Part shown: one piece after another, positions 1-11,000 of the stretch
How the letters are laid out: every line of letters starts with the position of its first letter
Position numbering within the stretch: position 1 is the first letter of the stretch
NCBI GenBank assembly: GCA_028829895.1
Contig: CM054177.1
Location: forward strand, 34,249,064-34,313,063
DNA from: Sinotaia quadrata
Taxonomy: Eukaryota > Mollusca > Gastropoda > Architaenioglossa > Viviparidae
DNA: 64,000 nucleotides
Direction: 5' to 3'
Notes under the pieces: generated by a model
Told to the model about the DNA's origin: nothing
Database searches by the model: none
Seen by the model: the letters and a program-made list of their open reading frames with translations, nothing else
Program-made: the position numbers and the translations under genes

Positions 1-310
1 GCTGCTACTTCAAATTCAAGCGATCAGAGAATAGAATTTTCTAATGCAGGTATTTTTTTTGGTCTCAGTCCATTGGCTGGGCCTTGGTCTAATAAATCTT
101 AACCATTGGATGATAAAACTACTCACCCAGTTGAACTAGTTTGCATTACATCAGTAATTTCTAGCATATTCTTAGCTAGGGGTTGTTTACTTCCAACTCT
201 GACACTTACAAAATTACCATCATAAGGAGTCACAAGGTTGGGTTACTCTGACAATTTAAATAGCAATTAAGTATTAAAAATAAAGATAGGCAAATTTACT
301 CTGCTACAAG
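1..310 (-). repeat. Interspersed repeat family B, partial copy
   Basis: This stretch matches 53810-54120 and 60670-60930 in the same direction, and 43190-43500 in the opposite direction. Shared blocks include a segment containing AACCATTGGATGATAAAA, a block around TTTACTTCCAACTCTGACAC, and the terminal block around GATAGGCAAATTTACTC at about 281-303. Only one end of the element is in the window. No reading frame is visible. The class is unknown. Confidence 0.8.
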
Positions 311-851
311 TATTTTTATGTTCAGGCTGTATTTTTATTTCTATACATATTTCATAGCTCATTGACTATCTTTTGAGTACTTTTGTGTTCAGGATGGTTT
401 ATTTCTATACACACAGCACACTATCTATCAAGTACTTTTATGTTAGGCTGGTTTATTTCTATACACACAGCACACTGACTATCAAGTACTTTTGTGTTAG
501 GCTGGCTTATTTCTATACACACAATACACTATTGAGTACTTTTGTGTTCAGACTGGTTTATTTCTATACATGCAGCCCACTATCTATTGAGGACTTTTGT
601 TTCGGACTTTTTATACACACAGCCCACTGACTATCAAGGACTATTGTGTTCAGACTGGTTTATTTCTCAAAACACAGCCCACTAACTATCTCTTGAGTAC
701 TTTTGTGTTCAGACTGGTTTATTTCTCTACACCCACTGACTATCTATCGAGTACTTTTGTGTTCAGGCTGGTTTATTTCTCTACACCCACTGACTATCTA
801 TCAAGTACTTTTGTGTTCAGGATGGTTTATTTCTTTACAAACAGCCTAGTG
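307..851 (+). repeat. Tandem array of about 54 bp units running up to an exon
   Basis: About ten diverged units of 46-60 bp, each with the core AGTACTTTTGTGTTCAG followed by GGTTTATTTCTATACACACAG and a tail like CCCACTGACTATC. The last unit runs into the 3' splice site of the exon at 845, so the array carries copies of a pyrimidine-rich tract plus ACAG. Open frames across this array are a by-product of the repetition and are not taken as genes. Confidence 0.85.
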
Positions 852-941
852 ACAAACCTGATGGAGGAGACCACATTGTTTCAGAAGACTTATTTGCAGT
901 ACATGACTTTGACATCAAGATAGATTTGGATGTTCCTTCAG
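845..941 (+). CDS. Penultimate exon of the unidentified gene
   Basis: 97 nt, 32 codons plus one base, beginning Pro-Ser-Asp-Lys-Pro and ending Asp-Val-Pro-Ser. It is flanked by ACAAACAG on the left and GTAATTTATC on the right. Its acceptor sits inside the last unit of the upstream tandem array. No start codon is implied because it is an internal exon. Confidence 0.55.
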
Positions 942-3900
942 GTAATTTATCTTTGCTTGGCACGAAAACTATTCTTAAAGCTCATGAATATGAAGGCACA
1001 AGAATTTTTATAAATTTATTTTAAGATTTTTATATATTTGTTTTCTTGGCAGAAAATGTGTATTCTTTTTCTTTTTTTAAAAGTGTTAATAAAGTTATTT
1101 TTCAAATCAAACTATGTTTAAATGTGTATTTCCCAAACCAAAATATGTAAAACATGCTTGTTCTTTTTTGTGTCATCAAGACATTAAAAACAGAAATATA
1201 TATCATCTTCTCTACATTATAAACAGTTCAGATGGTTCATTAGTGCTTTTAGTGCCTGTCATTTGAGAAACTTTGACCTCTTCAAAACCATATTTAAATC
1301 CAGATAGTGTGCTATACCTTAACAAATGGTTGAAATAGTTGGTATCTATGGTGCCTGTTGAATACATTTTTTTTTCATGAAGAAAGAAGTTATGTTGCCA
1401 GCTTTATTCAGTGGACCATTTTGGGTTATGTTACTTATGCTGCTTTAATTAGATAGTATAACATACATTTACCTTGTTTGTAAAGAGCTATAAAATAACA
1501 CACTTTAAATCAAAATCTAATTGTAAATTTGTTTAGAGCTGTATCATTAGACCTATTTTATTTCCTCATAGGTGGAAGCTGAATTTATCACACCACAATC
1601 ATACAGCATATGTCAATTCTCATCTCTTCATACACTTATGTAACTGAGAGCCAAACCCAGTAAATTTGTCACTACGATCATACAGCATTTGTCAATTCTC
1701 ACCATGCCATACACTTGTGTACAGAGAGCCAAACCCAGTAATATCTTCACGTTTCTGTCTTCAAGCAGTGGCATGGTCTTAATCTAAGTAGCTTTATTAG
1801 ATTTTTATAGATTGAATTTAAATTATAATGAAAATAAAATTAAGGGTAAATAGGCAAATAAATTAAATTGGGATTAACATGCACACCCTGGAGAGAATTT
1901 TGTTTCAGTAATCCATTAGTAAGTATGTAGATAAAAGTAGGTAGTCCCAACATGGTTGTTTTATAGGGGACAAATGCACTTTCTCACACAAATTTACTAA
2001 ACTTTATCTCACCAGTTTTCTTTACATTAAACCTGAACTAACCATTTTAATATAAAACAAAGAGCTATGTTTTAAGTACGCTGTTGCTTTTCTTCTGAAT
2101 TTTATTATTCCTTCTGTAAACTTTGATGAAAGTACCTTAGGGTTACATCGAAAATTTCTCATTGGAAGCGTCCCATCCGAAAAAGTTAAATTTGCCTTTT
2201 CGGGTACCATTTTAAAAGAATTTCGCAAGACCTGCATGGATATGTAACCTAAATTGATTGATTCTTTAAAAAGAGGAGAGATAACTCTCTACACTCATTT
2301 TTTTTCTTCACATTTGTATGTTAAGAATAACAACAAATTTTTTGTGGTCAAATATTTTTAACAAAATCATGAAAAAAATATATAATTTTGTTCAGCATTT
2401 CAATATCTTTCTATAAACATGACATGGTATGGGGTTAGTCCATGCAGTTCCTGCTAAATTGAAAACTCCATACATCATTCTCAGTTCATGGCTTACATTT
2501 TTTGGAGAACATGCTGTACCAACACAAACGCTGATTATTCTGCCCTATACAGTTGAAACCACTTATTGGTAAGATCGATTTGTAAACATTTATTAATGTT
2601 TATTTTCATTTACTTAATTTTTTTTTACATATTTTTATTTTATAAGTAGAATTTTCAACAGTTTCTGAGTTAACACTTTCTGATATCAGCCAGTTTTGGA
2701 GGGACTTTCGTGAAGATTTGGAAATATTCTATTTTCTTGAAATATTTAGTTTTAAAGATGAAGATAATATTTTTAAATATCGTTTCATTCACTGATTTAA
2801 TTTCAGTTATGGATGACAATTTATTACTTAGAAAAAAGTTGTAAAACATCAATAATTTAAACAAGAAAAGCTAAATCTTGATGCTAAAAATGTAAACATC
2901 ATTTGAAAAAACAGTTATTTCAGGCATTTTGTTTACTATAATACATATTATTTATTTTATTGTTTCACTTTTGGATATTTTTAAAAATATTTTTTGTCCC
3001 ATTTTGTTTCTTATTTGAACATCTTTTTTATTGTAAAAAAAAACAACTACTTTTTTCTTTTTTTCGTGAGGGGTCCCCCCCATCTTAACAATTTCTTTAG
3101 TACTACGTAAATGAAGAATTAGCTAACAAGGGTGTTCTTTCCTTCTTTAATAATAAAGGTAGCATGTTATGTATACATTTGTTCTTACTAAACCAGTTCA
3201 GCTTATTTAATATTTTTTGCTTGATGTTTTTTACTTTATTTTAAAGCGGTTAAATATTTTTTGGTCCTTTTACTCATTCAGCTGGTAAGCAGTGTGCACT
3301 TTTCCCCCACATTATTAGCAGGTTATTGACAGTTTGCAGCTGATAGTTATCCTATTGAATATTTTGAACAAGCATATTTGTTTGTATACTGTTTTATGGG
3401 TTGAATATTTGTGGAATATTCTTTTTAGCTGATGAGCAGTAAAGTTCTCTTAGTTTCACATTTACTGCTACAGGAAGAGGTAGACGTTCAGCAGTTTCAA
3501 AAATTCCACATACCAACCAGCTTATGGTGCACTTGGATTTTCTGTGACTTTGATGGAAATAAGACTTTTGAAGAAATCTCAGTGTTTGCAGAGAAATATC
3601 TTTCCTTTAAATCTGGTGATGACATTCCATTCCATGTCATCTTGTGTTCGCAGAGTTATGACTGAACTTAAAAACAACCCTTGTAAAAACTGGGAAACTA
3701 TTCTTTCCAAAGCATTACAACTTAGTGTTGGGCCATTTTGTGAAAAGTATGGTATTAGTCATGAGATGCTGTTGAATGAATGCATGTGATTTGTTAACAG
3801 CTATTTATGAAGTTTCAAATGGTCTGTGTTGAGAACTTGAAAATTTTGCTAAGAAATTAAGTTTGAAAGATCTCTGTCTGATTGAGTGGCTTGTTCAGTT

Positions 3901-6152
3901 TTACCCATCTCTCAGAACATGTAAAAACATTAAATACAGAATCACTAAACTATGCAAGCACTTCTCTGTTCTTACTTGTCTTTTAAAACTAGATGGTCAA
4001 ATGAATTTTGTTTTGTTTTTGGATAAAAGTTTTAGCAGAGCTTCAGACTTTAAATAATGTTAGCACTAGTAGTACTCCATAGTATTCATAGGTTGATTAT
4101 AATATGTATGTTAATAGTCAGAATTTAAAAATAAAAGGTAAAGATATCAACAGCCTTGTTGATAATTATGCAAATATTTTCAAGATAGTGCCCAGGGTGA
4201 GCTGTTGGTAAATGCAGGTAGTATAGCCTAGATGAAACTGAAGTGGCAAGAACAACATGTAGGCAACTTTCCAAGTAGCCAATCACCAAAGAGACTGAAA
4301 CAAGATGGATTTACAAGCCAAGGTGAGCATGTTGATACTGGGTTTTTCATTGGTGAGACATTCGAAGTTGACAGTACCAGCAGTGCAAAGCTAATGTTTT
4401 TATGGAGTGATATAGAAAGAAATAAGAATATTTTGAAGTGGGTGATAGTATGGACTGTGATGATATGGATGACATGTTTTTTTTAAATGGGGCTTAACAA
4501 TGGAAACAACCAACAGAAGAACCTGGACAGCTGCTGACTATAGAGTTTTGCAAGAAGAATTTCTTATAAAAAATATGTATTGTGACTAGTATATTACTGA
4601 TTTTTCTCAAATATTATTATTATATATATATATTATGAAGTTACTGGGATTAAGTAAATTACCTCTGTTCAAGACTTAAATTAATTTAAACATATATTGT
4701 TGTTACTACATGATGCTTACTGTATGGTGTGTTATTGTGTATATTCATTATTTGAAATAAATAAAACAGAATGAAATGATCTTTTATTCATAGCCTAGAT
4801 TGTAATTATATAAATATGTCAATATTTCTATAAATCAATTACGTGGGTAGAGCACTGTTTTAACAATAAAGTTTTCATGCACATTTTCACTGATTTAATA
4901 ATTTGGTCACAAAAACTTCAAAATAAAACTATATTTCGGTTTTTTTTAAGAGGTGGGGGGATATAATTAATAATGGCATGGGGTGTTCAACATCTTTATA
5001 TATCGTTGATGTATATATGTATATAGAGTGCTTTTATACCAATCATACAGTTTGAAGGTTTAAAATATTAAATTTTGTATTATAAAATATTAAAACAAAT
5101 GCTGCACAAATCTTTTGTTTAGTTACATGTATAACATCCTGCTGATTATTTTAATAGGCGAACCATAACTATGTTATGTATAGTTTCAGAGACGTGACAA
5201 TTTATGTTTTCATTTCCTTTGTAAATAGAAATTATACAATAAAATAAAAATGTAAATTAAATAAATTATTAAACATAAATTATCTTTATATTTTAGATAG
5301 AGTACTGATCATTTTGATATGTGAACCAACTCTAAATAGTTTGTTTCTTTACATTTTCTGTGTAACACTTGAGCACTGTGTTTTGGTTACTTGCTCCTTC
5401 TTGGTTAAAATTTGTTGAAATGGTCATTTTCAGCTTCAAATAATTTCCTCAATGTTGTTAATGTGCTTTTGAAAAAAAACAACTGGCATTAGCTACATGT
5501 TAAATGATTTAATAATATGCATTCTGGATATACTTTTTTCATCATTTGTATATGCTATGATGCCATGAACATTCCAGTTTGTTGCATTTTGTAAGTAATT
5601 TTATGAAACAAAAGTACCTTTTCCTTTGCAGTTTATAATAAAATGTTATTTCAATTATGCATTATGTTTTTTCTTGTTGGGGGTCTTTGAGTGTGTTATT
5701 TAAAAATTTTGAACTGTTTATCAGTGTGGTTTATATTTTACTTGTACTGAACTTGACAAATTGCACATTTGTTACGTCTAAAAAACGATCGCAAATTACG
5801 ACACTAAATTGACAATATCTCAAAATGTATTATAGCTATCATCATAATATTTTTTTTTATACAACCATATTTCATCAAAACATATTTTGAGCATAAAAGA
5901 TTTGTACAACATCAAGTAGAAAAAAATGAGTGGGGCTACCTATAAAAAGCAGGGTTTGTGACAGTTCAAGATCCTAAAGTTTCCACTTTAAATTATTTTT
6001 TCCTGCAGGTTTATGTTACATTATTACCTTTTCTTTTATCTTCAGCTTCCAGTATGGTAGTACCAAATTCCTCTGCCAACTCACTGCGAGATGGTGGACC
6101 GAGACGTTCACTCAATCTAGAAGACTATAAAAAACGTCGAGGTCTCATCTAG
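845..6152 (+). CDS. 3' end of an unidentified gene, two terminal exons
   Basis: Two exons, 845-941 and 6046-6152, join in phase (G at the donor, CT at the acceptor, making an Ala codon). Both have GT-AG junctions: TTTACAAACAG before 845, GTAATT after 941, TTATCTTCAG before 6046. The encoded tail is about 68 residues. An acidic segment (residues such as [18 protein letters not shown]) is followed by a Ser/Asn-rich linker and a basic end, [16 protein letters not shown], then TAG at 6150-6152. I do not recognise the protein. The basic end with a Ser-Leu-x-Leu-x-x-Tyr-Lys-x-Arg-Arg pattern looks like a short linear motif of a nuclear protein, which is inference only. Upstream exons lie outside the window. 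The intron between the exons is mostly filled by a 4 kb DNA transposon. The gene is tail to tail with ZW10. A pseudogene or wrong exon pairing remains possible, but phase and sites agree. Confidence 0.6.
942..1939. other. Intron sequence with a short tandem duplication
   Basis: AT-rich intron without recognised coding sequence. At about 1590-1740 a block of about 80 bp occurs twice in tandem; it contains ATCATACAGCAT, TGTCAATTCTCA and GAGAGCCAAACCCAGTAA. Nothing else stands out. Confidence 0.5.
1940..5940 (+). mobile_element. DNA transposon with GGTAGTCCCA ends, copy A (about 4 kb)
   Basis: The left end reads GGTAGTCCCAACATGG and the right end, reverse complemented, reads GGTAGCCCCACTCATTT. 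Large blocks match 31711-34603 in the same direction and 20591-24372 in reverse, including both termini. The flanks AAAAGTA and AAAAGCA are a decayed trace of the duplication that is perfect around copy B. Decayed coding sequence lies at about 3430-4560. It has frame breaks, and only the part at about 4340-4570 is shared with copy B. I do not recognise the transposase, so the superfamily is open. This copy sits in the last intron of the first gene. Confidence 0.85.
3432..4560 (+). pseudogene. Decayed ORF of the DNA transposon
   Basis: Short open segments at 3432-3665, about 3600-3789, 3863-4057 and 4232-4490 change frame and carry stops, so this looks like one broken gene. The segment at 4340-4570 matches 33110-33345 of copy B closely, with a shared phrase like [12 protein letters not shown] then a Trp/Asp-rich part ([10 protein letters not shown]). 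Because this stretch is conserved between copies it is more likely coding than chance. Family not recognised; a transposase is inferred only from its place inside the element. Confidence 0.45.
6046..6152 (+). CDS. Terminal exon of the unidentified gene with stop codon
   Basis: The acceptor is TTTATCTTCAG, the exon encodes about 35 residues ending KKRRGLI, and the stop is TAG. The exon is the first unit of a degenerate tandem series continuing to about 6450, so its last bases (CTCATCTAGAAGT) recur in the 3' UTR. That supports a real transcript end less than an isolated exon would, because the repeat itself could generate a spurious frame. Confidence 0.55.
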
Positions 6153-6450
6153 AAGTACTTAATACCTGTACCATCATTCTCCAGGCAAAATACTTAGTCA
6201 GATCATTGTGAGATGGTACATCCTAGATAATCTAGGGGTTTCCTCTAGAAGTTTGTACCGGTACCAGCCTTCTCCAGTCGCAGCTTATCTATCAGCTCAT
6301 TGCAAGCCAGTGCAGCCTGGCTTTCACTTAATTTAAAAGACTACAAGAAACATTTTCTTCTCATCTAGAAGTGCTTCATACCATTACCAGTCATATCATC
6401 AACTCATTTGTTGATACTCACTGAACCTAGACTTTCACCTTTAAGTATTG
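6060..6450 (+). repeat. Degenerate tandem copies of the terminal exon in its 3' UTR
   Basis: Four units of about 80-120 bp. Units end with TCTAGAAGT at about 6155, 6250 and 6371; recurrent blocks are TACCATCATTCTCCAG-like, TCATTG(T/C)GAGATGG-like and GACTA(T/C)AA(A/G)AAACGT-like. The first unit is the coding exon; later units have lost the frame. Confidence 0.65.
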
Positions 6451-6569
6451 TTACCAGTCAAATTGTTTACTCTCACTTTATCAATCATTTTTAGTTTTAG
6501 AAATCAACCAAATACACTTATATAAATAAATATACATTAAACACTCAAAACATATTTTGTAAATAACTG

Positions 6570-6575
6570 AATAAA
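6570..6575 (+). terminator. Candidate polyadenylation signal of the first gene
   Basis: AATAAA about 420 bp past the stop codon, with an alternative AATAAA near 6525. AT-rich DNA makes such hexamers common. Confidence 0.3.
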
Positions 6576-6579
6576 GTAT

Positions 6580-7500
6580 TATAATAAAATTTTCTTTGTG
6601 TGTTCTTTTAAAACAATGTATTTGGTATTCTTGAGTGCGTGCAGTGTCCAGATGAGTCCCTTTCCTCAATTTCTTTTCAAAAATCTTTTTTAATCTTTAA
6701 CTATCTGCATCAACAATTCTTAAAAAAAAAAAAGTGTATGCTAAATGTTAATTATTGTTTTCTTTGTCTGTTTGAATAAATTTTATGATTATAAGTATCA
6801 AATCAGAAATAAATACTACCTCAAAAATTGAACGGCAATGCAAAACTTACTCAATTGATTCTACTGCACAAATCAGGATTCCATTATAAGAAAAAACTTT
6901 ATGAAACAAAATAATTTTGCTTAATCACATTTCTGAATAATTTTGTCCAAACAAGAAATAGTCACTATTTCCATTGTTTATGTTAATGTAAGAAATGGAG
7001 CTAGGCTCCTATTCTAGCATGTGACACAGTTATATTGATCATTTGTTTAAATAAAAAATATCTCAGTACACTTTGTAAAAATACTGATACAGAAACTCAA
7101 TTCATTATATAATGTGGGCACATATTCAGAAAGCCATTAAAACATTTGTCATTTAACTTTTATATCATCAATACCATATAACCAAGAGGTTTAGGTATTT
7201 TCAAATAATAAATTGTATATCATTACATCAATTAAAATCTTATCAATGAACAATTGCAGATATCTGTTATTAACATTTTGAGAAATAAAAACAATTGCAA
7301 ACAATCTTTTTCTTAATGTATTCATGTCAAATCTGCCACTTGCATTTTGGGGTAAAGTACAATTTCCTAATGAATGCTTTGTTATCCAAAAAAGTATATG
7401 TATACAGACAGCTTTTCTTAAAATGACATTATAAATATACTTGTCTGATGTTTGAATATTTTATCTTAGCTGATACCAAGTTCTTCAAAGAGCTAAATTT
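6580..7500. other. Intergenic AT-rich DNA between two convergent genes
   Basis: This separates the unidentified gene from the 3' end of ZW10. No exon, RNA gene or transposon terminus was recognised. Confidence 0.5.
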
Positions 7501-7516
7501 GATTTAATGATGACTG

Positions 7517-7522
7517 TTTATT
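7517..7522 (-). terminator. zw10: Candidate polyadenylation signal of ZW10
   Basis: The minus strand reads AATAAA about 110 bp beyond the ZW10 stop at 7631-7633. Chance matches are likely in this base composition. Confidence 0.35.
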
Positions 7523-7630
7523 ATTATTAAGAGTATATGCTGAGATATGATATGTTTTCGGTTCATAAAGTTCCTTAAAAAAAACACTGTTTTGAGAAGT
7601 GCTTGCCTAGTGTAAAATTAGTCAAATGAT

Positions 7631-8016
7631 CTATTTTATCTTAGCTAATGTAGCTGCTCTTTTTTCTGTATTTTGGAAAAGAGCCCTGATAAGTTGCTTT
7701 ACTTCATTTGGTGTAAACTCTGTTGCCAATGGTCCCATACCATCTGCCCATCGGTCAGCAATCTCTTGCAAGCTTCCATTAAGAATGAGACAAAGCTCAT
7801 TAAATCGTGTCCAACTTGGTACATGTCTATGCAAGTCTGCTTTTGCATTATTGTTAGGCTTATTGTCAATTTCTGTAACTGGGAGGAAAAGTGAAGCGCC
7901 TTTGTCTTTAATAAGAGTCGTCAGTAAATTCAGCTTGCAAGCAGCATCTAAAGATATATCTTCCAGTGCAGTTAGGCTGTTTATCATATCAGTGATGAGG
8001 GAATTGAGCAGAATAC
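7631..8016 (-). CDS. zw10: ZW10 last exon
   Basis: The acceptor on the minus strand is TTCTGTTCTTAG. The exon opens with a split Gly codon and then ILLNSLITDMINSLTALEDIS. It ends with the highly conserved C-terminus (LIRALFQNTEKRAATLAKIK) and a stop at 7631-7633. Open frames on the plus strand here (7626-8102, 7673-7894) are antisense shadows. Confidence 0.97.
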
Positions 8017-11000
8017 CTAAGAACAGAAAAGTCAAAGCATCAATGAGAGCAACACTCTACAGTTCCTTTAATCTGAAAACAGCCAGATGTCTCACTGTCT
8101 AGGAAATATTTGTATAAACCTTTCACGTGTATGATTTCATGCAAAATCCCTTATAATTTAACATAGTAAGTTACATTAACAAGAAAAGTTGTATTTTAAA
8201 AAAATAAAACTGTTAAGAATGCAGAAATCATTGTTGTATCTCATAACTGCTTTTAGAAATCATTAATCACACACTCATAAATTTTGGTTTGGTAGCAATT
8301 TCGGGAAGAATGTGCAAAATCACACTTTTACTAACAATCCATGCTCATTTTCTATTTTATTTATGCTTTAAGCAATAGACTACTAGTGAATTAAAAAAAA
8401 CCCTATGAACTTCCAACGTAGTATAGGTCCTGAATATACCTATTCTATTTTCACATTGTTTCATCAATTTAGAATTATAATAATAATGTTTATCTAATGC
8501 ATCCTAGAAGATACAGCCAGCTTTTTATATAAGGGGAAACTCTTGATAGTGAGATTTCATTTAACAATTCTTGTTTTGAAGATGGCCTGGCTTGATGTTA
8601 TGAATCTATGTGGCAATGACAATCAGAAGCATCTTTTCCTTGTACTTTGGTTTAATCAACATTTTTAGATAAACTACCTTTGTAAAAGTATTTCTTGATA
8701 TATTTTATATTTAAAGAAAGATGATGCATACAATAGATAATACACTTATTAACTTTACAAAGAAATAAAATATAATAAAGACAAAAGAATAATATATCAT
8801 TCTAATTTTATAATTTATAACAAACAAAAAATAATTGTAAATATATATATAGAGAGAGAGCGATGCATAATCATTGCTAAATTTTAATAAATACATCTAA
8901 ATGTAATAATACATTATATAGGGGGTTTTATTACCACTTAAATCAGTTGAGATTTCTATAGTTTTACTTAATATCCATAACAGAATAACTAGAGCTAAGG
9001 ACATAGTGCACCATCCTCTTGCATGAGATCTGCACGTAACCTGGCAACCACCCTTAAGAGTAAATTGTCTAAATAAAAAAAAAACTTTTAAAAATAAACC
9101 ACCAGACTTAAATGTGTCAAAGTTCAAAAGATTTCAATCTAATGCCAAAAGCATTATATATACTAAAGTTTTTTTCGATGCAGGATTTACCAAAAGCATT
9201 ATATATACTAAAGTATATTTTCGATGCAGGATTTACCAAAAGCATTATATATACTAAAGTATATTTTCGATGCAGGATTTACCAAAAGCATTATATATAC
9301 TAAAGTATATTTTCGATGTAGGATTTACCACATTAGATTGCTTGTTTTCTATTGATCAGTAGTTTAAGGGGGAAAAAATTAATACATTTATTTACCTTTC
9401 TTCACTTCTTTATATTAAGGTAGAGACAAACATGGGTTAGTGCTTCTATCATTATTACTCATTATTGCAAATCTCTTCTTATTTGTTGGAATCTGTTATG
9501 TGAAGTATATAGTTCAGAAAAATACAAAAAGTTCTTGTGTTTACCTAAGTACTCACTTAGGAAAACAATAAGAACTTATTGTATTTTTCTGGACTATATA
9601 CTCACCTAGGCCACTCCCTTTTTTCTCAGGATTTCTTTAGCTCAATAACCGATCAGAAAAGTATATGAATAGGAGGGGGAGAGGGGGGAGGTGCCTTCTT
9701 GCTGCATACATCCGTTGCAAAACATATCTGGCCAGCAAAGGCAGACTCCAAACTCAGTAATCCGTGGGCTGGAGTTGTAGTAGCCAAGTTCTCAATTTCT
9801 CGTTATTAATAGCAAAGTTTATAGATCTTAACAATTTTCTGTTTCCCTGCTTATTAGGAGCTAAGTTTGTAAATCTCAAAGTTTTTCTCTATTTCTCCTA
9901 TTTACTACAGCAAGAATTGCTAAATGCAGTTTCAGGAGTCTCTGGAAACAAACAATTGTTATAAGCACAATCATTTCCTATATTTTAAGCCAAGTAGTAC
10001 ACCTGAGTCTACCACCACCAAGCTCCTGCACCCGCCTCCCAACCTCTACAGGCATGAAGTTCAATTCCACCTCCAAGCAGCCACCCTCACCCCTCTCCAG
10101 AAACAAGTAAGGAGAGGATGACTCTCCAGAGGACCACCAAAGCTGATAATATCCCAGATAAAAGGCTTCCTGCATCCTCTGGAGAGAGCCAGCGAAAAAA
10201 ACCCCAAAACCAACCATCTGCTTTAAAAAGGTCAGTTCCTAAAACCCAAAACTGTTAAGCACCACTACTGCTATTCTATTTTTATGCCAAGCAGTATTAC
10301 TATTTCCCACCAAAATCCCCTCAAAATGTTAAAGCAACTATTTTTCGAATTTTGTACTAAATACTGATATAGTATTTCTATATTCATAGGTTCACTTCTT
10401 GACAAAAATATTTAACAATGGTCAGTTTTTCCACAAAACTATTTTCTCCTTTTATACCAATTAGCAGTGAAAATTTCAAAGGGGCCGTCTCCAAAAAACA
10501 ATGTAAAGCACAATTATTTTCTAATTTTTTATATTCAACAGTAAAGGCACTTTCCAAGGCTCACATAGAACAAGCATTGTACCTATGGCTGTATGTTACT
10601 GTAAAGGGTTATGTAGAAAAAAATACTAGATATTGCCTTTATATAAGCCATATGGTACTTCAAAAAAACTGGTGGCTTTGAAGTACACAAGTATGGTACT
10701 TTCAAAGGGTTATCTAGTAAAAAGTACCCAACCTATGACTTCTAAATAAACAGTATGGTACTTTCAAAGGGCCCTCTAGTAAAAAGTACCCAACCTATGA
10801 TTTCTAAATAAACAGTATGGTACTTTCAAAGGGCCGTCTAGTAAAAAGTACCTAACCTATGACTAATAAATAAACAGTGTGGCACTTTCAAGGAGTTATC
10901 TAGAAAAAAAATACCTAACCTATGCATTATAAATAAGCAGTATGGTATTTGATATGGTCATACTAAAAAAAGTTCATGTGGCTTTTCAATAAACATTATG

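Noticed and set aside
373..923. Two open frames in the 54 bp array
   Set aside because: Frames stay open because the unit length is near a multiple of three; the protein is a repeat artefact and the real exon (845-941) uses another frame.
7626..8102. 158-codon plus-strand frame
   Set aside because: Antisense to the conserved last exon of ZW10.
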